Positions 23,590-33,618 of a stretch of DNA of 64,000 bases are shown piece after piece (within the stretch, counting starts at the first letter, position 1; the number at the start of each line of letters is the position of its first letter). The position numbers and the translations under genes are program-made. Location of the stretch: NCBI GenBank assembly GCA_963924555.1, contig OZ004583.1:8942582-9006581 (forward strand), read 5' to 3'. The stretch comes from Crambe crambe. Taxonomy: Eukaryota > Porifera > Demospongiae > Poecilosclerida > Crambeidae. Under the pieces are notes generated by a model that was given only the letters and a program-made list of their open reading frames with translations, was not told the origin of the DNA and searched no databases.

Positions 23590-25288
23590 ATGGACTCAGC
23601 TGCAGCTCGTGAGAATGTATTTTGAGGCAGGATTTTCTTATAGTGTCATCTTAAGATTTTTAAAGGGCTTACATGGTATGACTTTATCTCTCAGAACTTT
23701 GAAAAGGCTATTACGAAAAATGGGTTTGAAAAGAAGAGGTATATCCACCAATATCGTACTTGCTGAAGACTTTATACAGGTATAAATTATAGTTACAGGT
23801 GGAAAACCAGCCAATTAATTTTTCTTCGATTTAGGCTGAGCTCTATGAGTCTGGATCACTCCTGGGATACCGAGCTATGCACTTCAGGTTACAACAACAT
23901 GGGCTTAAAATATCCAGGTTTGTGTAAAAGCACACACTGGCAAAATGGCTGGGTAGCATATCAGTCACATTAAATAATCTTGGGTGCTTTCACGTGTGGT
24001 TTTCTAGAGAGGAGGTTCGGCTACTGCTTGGATTATTGGATCCAGTAGGGGTGGCTGTTCGGAGAAAGAGAAGACTGAACAGGAGGGTGTATTCATCTAA
24101 GGTGTTTATGGATTATAGAGAATGGGATATTTTTCAATTTATCCTCTTCACCTAGGGCCCTAATCATTGCTGGCATATAGATGGCAATGATAAATTATTG
24201 CGGTATGGTTTTGCTATCCACGGAGCAATCGATGGGTAAAATAGTATAACTCTCTCTAATTGTGGACTACTGATTATTACTGTAGTTATTCAAGAAAAGT
24301 GTTATGGTTAGAAGTCTCTCCTACAAATAAGGATTCTAAGATCATTGCAGGATATTACTTGCGGGCAGTTCAAAACTATGGTGGTCAAGGTTATAGTACT
24401 TGATCATTTTATTAATCCATATTATATTTTGATAGGGTGTCCGAAGATTGTACGAGCTAACAAAGGCACAGAGAATGCTAAAATTTCATTTTTGCAACCT
24501 TTCTTGCGCTATCAAGGAACTAATGGAAGAGATAACTTACCAGAGAATACTTTTCGTTACGGTAGATCGGTTAATAATCAGGCAAGTATATACATGCAGG
24601 CAGTCCCGGTTGTTACATGCTGTATAATTAACATTTGCAGAGAATCGAGCGTTTTTGGGGAAGTTTGTATCAGTGGTTCAATGGGTTTTGGATAGACTTG
24701 TTTAAGGTATATAGCTGTATTATAGCAACTTTACTGTTTTGGTACTGGGAGGTTAATATTATCTCTAAATATAGACTCTACTGGATAAGGGTTACTACCA
24801 AGATGCCAATATCATTCACAGGTATTTAACAATCGATTATGGCTAGCTATTATTTTTGTTATACATTTCATTAAGGGAGTGTTTGAAGTTTTCATTTATG
24901 GGAGTTCTACAAGCTGGTTTAGATAGAATGAAGAACGAATGGAACAGGCATCGAATTCGCTCTAACAAAATCCATCCAAATGGAATTCCAGACTATTTAT
25001 ATCATTTACCCCAGCACAGAGGTATTTTTTTTATATTTTTAATTCAACTTTGCCACCTTACACCTACTCCAAATAGGACTCCAGGACTATTCTTGTGCTT
25101 GCAATGATGCTGACCTAAATGTATGTTGGCAATATGCTTCTGACAAGCCAGCATCCAATATCCCTGAGTTTGTCACTCTAGCTGAAATTTTAATGGAAGA
25201 GGAGGATCTTCAAGTACCTTCCAATGGAATGGAAGCATTATCACTGTACATTGACCTCGTTAATCTGATTACCCAGACTAACACTTGA
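23590..25288 (+). pseudogene. DDE integrase-like gene of copy 1, inactivated
   Basis: Exons in order encode LYESGSLLGYRAMHFRLQQH (about 23,835), EEVRLLLGLLDPVGVAVRRK (about 24,009), GPNHCWHIDGNDKLLRYGFA (about 24,156), KIIAGYYLRAVQNYGGQ (24,330-24,389), CPKIVRANKGTENAK (24,438), RIERFWGSLYQWFNGFWIDL (24,641), CLKFSFMGVLQAGLDRMKNE (24,880) and a Cys/acidic end to TGA at 25,288. Order and motifs match animal 'integrase core domain' proteins with HIDG, RADRGTEN and RIExWW signatures, the presumed D-D-E triad; the role would be DNA cutting and joining. Defects: the N-terminal exon (ATG 23,590) runs into a stop after 11 codons, and the second Asp is Asn (RANKGTEN). It probably makes no active enzyme. 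Confidence 0.8.
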
Positions 25289-25435
25289 CATTGAATCACA
25301 CACCCAAGAAACATTAAATGAAATGGTCTTTGAATGAGGATGTATAGTTGATGACAGACAGAAAGTATAAGTAAACAAGGATGAAGGACATAGTTTGATG
25401 ACATGTGAATTGAGCAGTCTGATGATGAAGCTTAG

Positions 25436-26125
25436 CTAAAGCAAGTTGCACAGTGCCTTTAAAAAATGTGTTGCTGGTATTCGCAACTCCACACTTGTGA
25501 AGCACTGATCTATTATGGACTTTATTTCATCTCCTACGTGGGAAGTGGAAGGAAATGACCCCCCAGCAACTCTAAGTATAATAGTGTGGGGGGCCAATCC
25601 TTCCCACAGTGGTTTCCCTCCAAATAGCTCAAAAACAATGCAGGCAAGGGCATAAATATCAGAGCCCACCCCCACCATCTCCCCTCTCAGCTGTTCCGGA
25701 GGTTGAAATGATGGAGTTCCAGCCCTCATAGTGGTGCAGCTAGCAGTACCGCAATTCGTCAACATCTTCCCTAGCCCAAAATCAGCTAGAAATACATGAA
25801 AAGTTTGTTCTTCAATCTATGAGAGAGAGAGAGAGAGAGAGAGACTACTGACCAGGCCTATTCATATGCTCTAGCTAACTAGACTATATACTTACCATAA
25901 CATTCTCAGGCTTCAGGTCAAGGTGTACCATTAGAGGGGAATGGCCATGCCCAGTGCCGTCAGCCATATAGTAGTCATAACCATCAGGAGAGGAATCACC
26001 CCACACGTATTCTTTGCATTTTTCATTCAAATCTGTATAAGAACTCTCTTTATGTATTGGAATTTTTACAGAGGGAAACGAGCGATCCAAGATTCCCTTC
26101 GCTTTCTCAATGTCAAACTCCATTC
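25436..26125 (-). CDS. Protein-kinase gene of copy 1 (partial catalytic domain)
   Basis: Two minus-strand exons: about 25,896-26,125 and 25,436-25,816 (stop TAG). The first ends VHLDLKPENVM at a gtaagt donor; HLDLKPEN is the kinase catalytic loop (Asp, Lys and Asn in place). The second starts IEEQTFHVFLADFGLGK with the Mg-binding DFG, then AGTPSFQPPEQLRGEM (activation segment end, PPE for APE) and SDIYALACIVFELFGGKPLW (helix F region). The style is of tyrosine-kinase-like Ser/Thr kinases. A glycine loop and VAIK lysine are not found upstream; 26,150-26,560 holds only a possible exon (FMRAARAKKQKQSVDTG). Either the N-lobe is lost or I cannot see it. Convergent with the integrase gene. Confidence 0.7.
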
Positions 26126-26532
26126 TACCCACATTTATCTATTTAAAGAGAGCACTCATAGAACTAGCCAGCTTCAGAATATCTACCTTCATACCAAAAC
26201 TTGGCCAACCAATGGGTCCAAATTAGTAGTGGCACCAGTATCAACACTTTGCTTTTGTTTTTTTGCTCTGGCTGCCCTCATAAAGTCATTTAGTGCTATA
26301 CACAATATAGGATGAAAGATAGCACACCAAAGAGCTCCACAACGACTACCTTACCTTCTTCGCGCCTTGAGTCTGATCGCAAAGTCCGAGTAGTAGTACA
26401 ATGGCTACACTCACGTGGCACTGCAAGTAGGAAGTATAACTATCGACTCACCACACAGAAAAAATGTCTTTACCTTCACTCCTCGAAGCATTTGAAGTAA
26501 TGGTACATCTACAGTGGCAGCAAGAACTGCAT

Positions 26533-26650
26533 CGCGTCGACATTCTGATCTCTCTCTAGTCACTCCACGTGTTGGTGTGCTATAAATAGAGTAGACATTC
26601 TGATCTAGCTCTAGTCACTCCACGTGTTGGTGTGCTATAAATAGAGTAGC
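26533..26650. promoter_or_regulatory. Duplicated CACGTG + TATA-like block
   Basis: A unit of about 55 bp (gacattctgatc...ctctagtcactccacgtgtt, then ggtgtgctataaatagagta) occurs twice. Each has a CACGTG E-box and tataaata, which also reads tatttata on the minus strand. It lies between the right inverted repeat and the kinase gene, where the kinase promoter would be expected. The same cacgtgttggtgtgc motif is near the right end of copy 2 (35,248-35,263). Confidence 0.5.
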
Positions 26651-26677
26651 ATGCCTGAGATGCTTTTGCACATGCTC

Positions 26678-26802
26678 AGTAGGATGGAAGTGAGATGGAA
26701 GTAGGATGGAAGTGGGATGGAAGTGAGATGGAAGTAGGATGGAAATGGAATGGAAGTACATGGAAATGAAATAGAAGGAAGTGGCCCTAAAAAGCCACCA
26801 TA
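26678..26802 (-). repeat. Right terminal inverted repeat, copy 1
   Basis: Units of ggatggaagtgagatggaag and related, ending gaagtggccctaaaaagcca ccata. It has one 11-bp unit more than the left end. Confidence 0.9.
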
Positions 26803-26852
26803 CAGTTAAGATCCATAATTAGCTATACACTTTGCTATGGGTATGATTAGTT

Positions 26853-26884
26853 ACAAGGGCTAGGGCTAGGGCTAGGGCTAGGGC
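26853..26884 (+). repeat. (gggcta)n short tandem repeat
   Basis: Four to five copies of agggct. A one-base variant of the animal telomere hexamer, but short and internal, so an ordinary microsatellite. Confidence 0.7.
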
Positions 26885-27272
26885 CACGGGTGTGTGTAAC
26901 AGAGTGCTTGGCTTGTATAGAGTACCATACTGTTGGTCTGACACTAAACAGTTCAAGATAGTATATCAACCTCTGAGGAGATTGATAAATCACTAATGGA
27001 GCAATCACTATTGTCCAATTCTCATAATTATGAATTCAAGTGCTGAAAAAGTGTAGCTAATCCGCACAATTATGCATGCTCCCACGCACATGAATAATCA
27101 TGTGATGTATTACCTCTTGATAAAGATGACTTATAAAGAGGACAAAACATCTAGAGTGCAGGGAAGACATTTTGCATCAGATATTGACATAGTACAACAC
27201 ATGCACACAGAGAATATCAAATAGCTATAGAGGGGGCGGGGCACACATGATAATTATTATTGTTATAATAAT

Positions 27273-28944
27273 TTAGTCAGAATCAGAATCTACATTCTGT
27301 CCAGAGGTGGTCCCTAGGATCTTATTAGCACCTCTCAATCCACTCCCCATCATATCTAGATCTTCCTTCTCTGATTCAGGGGGAAGACAGTGTTTCCTGC
27401 AAAGATACAATGTCGTACAGTATGCATACACTGGCCAATAGTAACTGTCATAATCTAATGGATAAATTTTAGCTGTGATAGGCCTAACTTACTCTTGCAG
27501 AAAGCTCTCCAAGTCTTCCACTGTGTAATTAGTGCCGAGGGTGTCTGTCACTCTCACATGGTTACCAATCACCTCTCCATCACGATACACTAACAGTGTG
27601 GGAAGGGCTTTCTCCTTCTGCAATTCACAAAAATTAATGATTAGATGTAGCTGTGCATGTCACTGTCACTTGATTATACTTACAAAGGACTGGCTGACAC
27701 CTAGATTTGAAGACTGAACTCGACATAACTTTGCCTGAAAATAATGTAACAACACTCAATATACATTATAAGGGAGTGCAGGGCTAAGAGCAAAGCTATG
27801 CCTGGCTCCTCAATCTAATAACCAATCAGTTTTCAAGGCTCCCCACATGGGTGTGGGCTACCTCATTATGATTTTAATTAGACAATACATGATTGCATTC
27901 ATGCTAATTCCAGACAGTGATAAATATTATTGCTTGCAGCTGTCACTTAATTATGAGGTGCATAACAACAGTGACGTACTGTGGGATAGAGTTAGGCTAG
28001 TCTTGTCAAACACTGATTCATGTGCACACAGTCAACGTACAGCTGTAGGAATTAGAGAGTACACTCAAATAACACAGTGCATGACAGAAAGGAATTGAAT
28101 ACGGACATCACCACTGGAATGGGAATGGGACTGATAGACTCACCTCGCTATATATGTGGATGATGAGAATGATTCCTGCTGGACAATTGTCGATAAGAGT
28201 GTCGTATTTGTCACCTCTGACCTCCACCAGGTTACCAAATCTTGTTCTGTAAAATCAAACATGAGAAAGAAATCAACCCACCAGCAGCCACACCACCTCT
28301 AAGTGAAGACTGGATAGGGATAACAAGCAGTGCATCTTTATTGGACAGTGGAACCTCAATAAAGGAGAGGACAAACCTTTCTTTCAATAAAGGACAATCT
28401 AAAAGTATCTTGTATATAAAATAACCTCCATAAGAGCTTTAAAAAGGACTAAAGTTGGTCTTTATTTGAAGGTTCCACCGCACATGGTCATGATTGATCT
28501 GATCCGATTGAGGTTTCTCAGGTGGTGACCCTTTACCTCTTGCTTCCAACGGATGCTTGTTTCTTGAGTTCCTCCATTCTCTTTGCCCTATACTGCTGCA
28601 TGAATGGATCCTGGTCCAGTGAACCCTCGTCCAGAGCTTTGGCCACATTCATAATGGCTGCTGCTTCTGCTGCCTCTTGAGACTACATGAAGAATTAACT
28701 GTTCAACTAAAATTAATGAGTAAAGGGTCTCCATATTTAAAAACTCAATTGGATGGGTAAAGGGTCATCATAGCAACTAGTACTGTATGATCAAGTCCAG
28801 TATGGTCATGTGACTTACATGTGACTGTACAGTAGCAGAGTGTTGTATGATAAGATCCTTTCTTCCCTTCTCTGCCAATATCTCTGCTTGCTTGTTCTCC
28901 GCCATCTTGCGGTAGTAGTCCGTCAACACACCCTTGGGACCAGT
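27273..28944 (-). pseudogene. PDCL: PDCL pseudogene copy E (exons 2-8)
   Basis: Exons align base for base with the intact gene: 28819-28944 (TGPKGVLTDYYRKMAENKQA), 28537-28682, 28144-28246, 27980-28042, 27684-27734, 27493-27617 and 27273-27396, all with usable splice sites. Two faults: the first exon (MASLDDKL...) is absent because the DNA between about 29,866 and 29,950 replaces 1.7 kb present in the other copy, and exon 5 has an in-frame TAA at 27,992-27,994 (CTA GCC TAA, where the intact gene has AAA). It is a recent duplicate killed by few mutations; it may still be transcribed. Confidence 0.9.
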
Positions 28945-29112
28945 CTAAAACATTGAATCATCGAGGAGTCATCAACAGTGTAATAAAAAGATGATCATTA
29001 CTTTATGGAGCAGCCATAATCAAGTTCAGGCAGATCCACATGGTCTATGCAACTATTTGCTGTCACAAACAAACGAGGCAATTGGCGTCCCTCTCCCCTC
29101 CCCTCCCTTCCC

Positions 29113-29147
<35 letters not shown>

Positions 29148-30840
29148 AGTGGTAGCTTCACGCTTCACTGGATCCCTTGATCATTCGCTATATCTGCTCT
29201 AACTTTCTCAATTCTTGACCAAATTAATTTCAAGCAATTACCCACTCCATGACAGTCAAGGGATGAAGTGAATGCAAATAGACTACAGTACTCGGAATAA
29301 GACATGATATTATCGTCCCAATGGCATCTGATGGTAAGAATTGATAATTGACTGGAAAAATGTCCTGTCTGTGTCACTTCAAACTACACTGATCATTGTC
29401 ATTGTCCTGATACATGTACAGTATCTGATGAAGAATGTCAACTATGAATGCACGATCAATGCAGACTCGTTGCACTCTGCACTCTATTATAAGCACCAAA
29501 TCAGAGCTTCCGTCACATAACAGATGAGCCTCATCATAAAACAGATGAACAATCTCTCAATACAAACACAATCTCTCAATACAGACAAATCATGGAATAG
29601 GCACTAAAGAGGTTTCCTTATTCAAGGGAGTGGATTGGACTAGAACTGGCTAGGACTAGGGCTAAACAGATTATGATAAAGAAAGTATTCTGATAGGTCA
29701 ACTACTGATTGTTTTCAGGGAAATGGTTGACCAACAACTCTAATTCCCAGGTCTTTATTCCTACAATCCTTCGATCGTTTGTTTGATTGATCAACATGCA
29801 GAGCAGTTCTTCTGTTCCAGCTCCACTTATAAGAATTCCACAGTCTCCAATTGCATCATGCATAGTGTGAGTTTGCGCACTTGCCCACCCTCTAATGTCC
29901 AAGCAGTAGCAACAATAAAAATGTTAATTAGAAGTTACATACAGGTAGATCTATCTAATTACTCTTATTCCTACTTATCAGTGAGGACAGGAGGTATATG
30001 TATTTAACATTAGTGCATGCACTGGCTGGTAAGAGACATTTTAAGGAATGTCCATTAAAATCTCCAGCTACCAATTCAAACTTGAACAGCTGCCAAACAT
30101 GAATGTCCATTAAATGTCCATCCAATCTCTGGCAAATGGGTTTGCTCTGCCAAGTGGGACCCAAAAATGCAGTATATGGGATACAGTAAAAGGACTTTCC
30201 CTCTCTCTCCCCTGGCCCCAACCCTATACTACTTACATCACCAAGGAGATACTGATCCGTGGTAATAAACAGGACCCCTCTCATTTATAGCCACACCCAG
30301 GAAGGAGAAAGACCCTTCCCCCTGCCTGCTCTGCTGCATATAACCGGCAGACAAACCACACTTTCACTGTGACACACACATGCTATAATAAGGCCAGACT
30401 TGTGTTGACATATCACTCTCACTAAAAGTAACTATGACAAAGTTTCTTCAAAAAAAAATGGCTAGAGAAACACTTACTCCATTATCCTCAACTGATACTG
30501 AGCTTGGATACATGCAATCTAATTCTGACCAATGAGATTCAACCCTCTCTGATAGGTAAAGCATTGACACGCACTCCATGCAGCAATCTGATAGGTCTAG
30601 GTTAATTAGGATGTAGGTAAAGCATTGACACGCACTCCATGCAGCAATCTGATAGGTCTAGGTTAATTAGGATGTAGGTTAAGCATTGACACGCACTGCA
30701 TGCAGCATATTCACTATCAATGGTACCTTCCTCTAAAATTTAAGCTTTGTTCCTGACCTAATGGCGGTTCTCACAGCAATAGTCCATATTTCCTTCAAAG
30801 CTACATGACATTGAGTCTGGATCAAGTGGAACATGAAAAA
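28945..30840. other. Duplicated non-coding DNA; poly-C and 62-bp repeat
   Basis: Contains a C-run at 29,115-29,147 and three copies of a 62-bp unit (aggtaaagcattgacacgca, ctccatgcagcaatctgata, ggtctaggttaattaggatg) at 30,556-30,705. No exon is supported apart from the pseudogene described. Confidence 0.6.
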
Positions 30841-30873
30841 GATTTCTCACCCACTTGAGAGTCTTCCAGGGAT

Positions 30874-31089
30874 ATGGCGGAGGATGGTATGACATTGTGT
30901 GTGGATGATAATGGGGACGTGTTGAGTAACAGCATTAAAGGACACAATTATTCCTATACTACTTCTGTGGTTTCTGGCAAGTTTGGCAGATTTCAAGTAC
31001 CACCAGGGAAAGTTTATCACATGAGCACAGCACGCACGCACACACACACACACACACCTCAGTTATGTACGGCTATTAGATTTTCATAA
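30874..31089 (+). other. Conserved ORF of unknown meaning
   Basis: MAEDGMTLCVDDNGDVLSNS and then SGKFGRFQVPPGKVYHMST, ending in a (CA)n microsatellite. The same frame is kept at 51,088-51,285 in the duplicate with few changes (one Ser/Phe). No splice donor is clear and no family is recognised. It may be a first exon, a decayed exon or non-coding. Confidence 0.25.
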
Positions 31090-31390
31090 AAACACACACA
31101 CACACACTGATGAGTGCTGGGAGGAAGCTAACAAATGAGAATTTCGACTCGAAGAACTAGAAGACAGATAATGATATCGGATAATAATATTGTGCTAAAG
31201 AACTATACATATTATAATTGCATTCAGTATCATATTTATTATGGTTGGGAATGAAGTAAGTTATGAAACATTGGGGACTCTCACTGGAGGAAAACAAAAC
31301 GAATTTTTAGATGCTTTTTCTGGTACTGGTAAACTGAAAGTGGTTACTGAGCTGTTCAGGCTATCTACATTTGAGCCCCCTCAGTCCTCA

Positions 31391-33081
31391 ATGCACACAT
31401 ATGCGACACATATCATCACACATGAAATTATAACATGGATTCTGATTTGAAGATCAGGCTTGTCAAGCTATAGCTACCTTGAAGCTGGGTATTCCTACAA
31501 ACTGATTTTAAGATTTTTAGCTTGTCTCCATGGATTTTTTTGGTCACTGAGAACCTTGAAACGACTATACTACGTTGAGAAGAAGAGGCTGTGGTAGTGA
31601 TATCAGACTAGTGATTGATTCTGTTGAGGTTTGTTAGCTGTAATCATAATTCCCCATGTAGTCTGAACTTTCTCAATCTAGTTCTCCCCTTGGTTACCAT
31701 GTTATGCATCTCAGATTGCTACAAAGATATGGGCTTCAAGTATCAAGGATTTATAGAGTGATAGCTTTAGAATTGTTTCTTTTGGTGCAAAAATAATAGG
31801 GAGAAAGTTAGAATAATACTGTCATTCATGGATCCCGAAGGTGTGGCATTGGGGAAACAATAGGAGATTGTATTCATCCAAGGGAAATAGCCTCCTATAA
31901 CAGAATAGTGCATATCATACTCCTCTTGTATGTAATAAAGGGCCCGAACACCCAAACTATTGCTGGCATATCGATGGCAATGATAAATTGGATTTGAAAT
32001 CCACGGTGGCATCGATGGGCGAGTATTGAATCATAAAATATAACGTTCCAACTTCTATTCATGAAAGATTTGTGGCTAGAAATTTCTCCTACCATTGCAG
32101 GATAGCTACTATATTTAAAAGCTGTACAAAGATGTGGTAAATTGCTCTAATCAATGTCACCTATTTTTCATAGGATGTCCTAAAATACTACATTAATGTT
32201 ATCCACAGGTACGTACTTATTGCATAGCTGTGATTAGCTGTGCACTAGGATTGTTTGATGTAGCTATGCGAATATGCATTTATGAATGTTATCCAAGCTG
32301 ATCTAGACAGGATAAAAAGAATGTGGAATGGACCAATATAGTTCATAAATGGAATTCCTGACGAGTTGTATTACTTACATGAAGAGTTGTATTACTTACA
32401 TAAAGAGAGAGATAAAGCTATACATGAAATTTCTCCTTTTTTGCTATTAGCTAACCTTCATTCAGCTAGGTTATGAAGATTCACAATTGTGAGATAACGC
32501 TGATCTGCAGTTATGTAAGTTAGTGAAAAGCCACAGTCCAATGCACCAGAATTTATAAAGTTATGGTAGAGGAGGAAAACCTATCCATCAACCTTAGAAG
32601 AAGCATTATCACTGTATATTTAATTCACCACATTAGCATGATATGAGAAGTACAGAACTGTTGAAATGTTTAATGAATGATAGGAGGAAAAAAATCAATT
32701 AATTAGAACAATAGAGCCGGGATGCTGCTGTAGCCCTTCTTTCGGTAGGAATAAAACACATGCTCATGATCTTATTGGGGAGATAGGAAAACTTCCCCCT
32801 GCTACCTTCAAAATGATGGTGCTTTGCACAAAGATACGCACAGGCATGACTATATTTATAGAGTAGAAGTAGGTTGGAAATGAAGTGGAAATACCTTGAA
32901 TAGAGTGGAAGTGGGTTAGAATTGAAGTGGAAATATTGTATACGAGTGGAATAGGGGTGGAAGTAGATTGGAATTGAAGTGGAAATATCACATTAGAGTG
33001 GAATAGAGGTGGAAGTAGGTTGGAATTGAAGTGGAAATACCGTATTAGAATGGAAGGAAATGGCCCGAAACAGCCACCATA
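31391..33081. mobile_element. Integrase-plus-kinase element, copy 4, left-truncated
   Basis: The right end is intact (ggaagtaggttggaattgaa repeats, ending ggcccgaaacagccaccata at 33,081). There is no left TATGGTGGCT end; recognisable element sequence begins where the segmental duplication stops (about 31,391). Integrase pieces: MDSDLKIRL (31,437), LEAGYSYKLI, REKVRIILSFMDPEGVALGK-like (about 31,800), HCWHIDGNDKLDL (31,965), VIQADLDRIKRMWN (32,288). There are many frameshifts. A kinase remnant on the minus strand (about 32,765-32,830) reads TIILKVAGGSFPISP, matching HTIILRVAGGSFPSTS of copy 1. Confidence 0.8.
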
Positions 33082-33618
33082 AGTAGCATTGTTAATTTGC
33101 TCTACCACTGAGCATGGATGGCTATATCACCATGTAGCTATGCATGAACAGCTTGAACACCCAAATATTGAATCCTTCACAGCACAACCCTTCACCATCA
33201 GTAGCTATCATCTTCTTGAAATATCATGGCCAAGTTGGAGACTATATTTCCACAGTCTGCATGTGTGGGCTCATTATTCTGTCCAGTGCATCCACACAAG
33301 ATTGACTGGTGCATTGGCATGCTATGACTTCTATAAGTAAGAATTGTGAATGTCTTTATAGGTAGCTAGCTAGTTAGCTAGCTAGCTAAGAATCGGAATG
33401 AGACTTCATGTATAGTAGTAAGACCATGCAGTGTATCCTTAAACAGCTAGTGCAAACCCTCATCATTGATAATTCTCCTCTAACATGTGAACTTGCTCTC
33501 AAAATAGTAATCATGTAGTCCACATAGCTGCTTTGATGTAGAGACCTATGACATGATTTAAAAAACAACAGGATATTGTTATTATAAAAACAGTGACAAA
33601 ATACAATAGTATGGTGGC
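33082..33618. other. Spacer between element copies
   Basis: AT-rich, with a short (tagc)n run at 33,365-33,387. No gene seen. The short direct repeat tatggtggc at 33,610 precedes copy 2. Confidence 0.5.

Larger units (their letters stand above)
23418..26808. mobile_element. Integrase-plus-kinase DNA element, copy 1, with 6-bp TSD
   Basis: The element proper is 23,424-26,802 (3,379 bp). It starts TATGGTGGCTTTTTAGGGCC and ends with the exact complement, GGCCCTAAAAAGCCACCATA. The inverted repeats run about 120 bp into a minisatellite of tacttccatct/cacttccatcc units. The hexamer cagtta lies on both sides (23,418-23,423 and 26,803-26,808), a target-site duplication. Related duplicated DNA at 44,680-44,700 lacks the element, so an approximate empty site exists. 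Inside are a plus-strand DDE integrase-like gene and a convergent minus-strand protein-kinase gene. Confidence 0.9.
26809..31390. repeat. Segmental duplication, partner of 44,690-51,600
   Basis: From agatccataattagct to ccctcagtcctcaa the DNA matches 44,697-51,602 in the same order: PDCL exons 2-8, (C)n tracts, minisatellites and the conserved ORF near 30,874/51,088. Differences are a 530-bp element only at 46,248, a block of about 1.7 kb with PDCL exon 1 only at 48,470-50,210, and changed tandem-repeat numbers (30,550-30,700 has three 62-bp units, 50,830-50,910 two). Confidence 0.9.

Noticed and set aside
26853-26884. Interstitial telomere
   Set aside because: The hexamer is gggcta, not the animal gggtta, and only four to five units are present.
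27273-28944. Copy E as a second functional PDCL gene
   Set aside because: In-frame TAA in exon 5 and no first exon.
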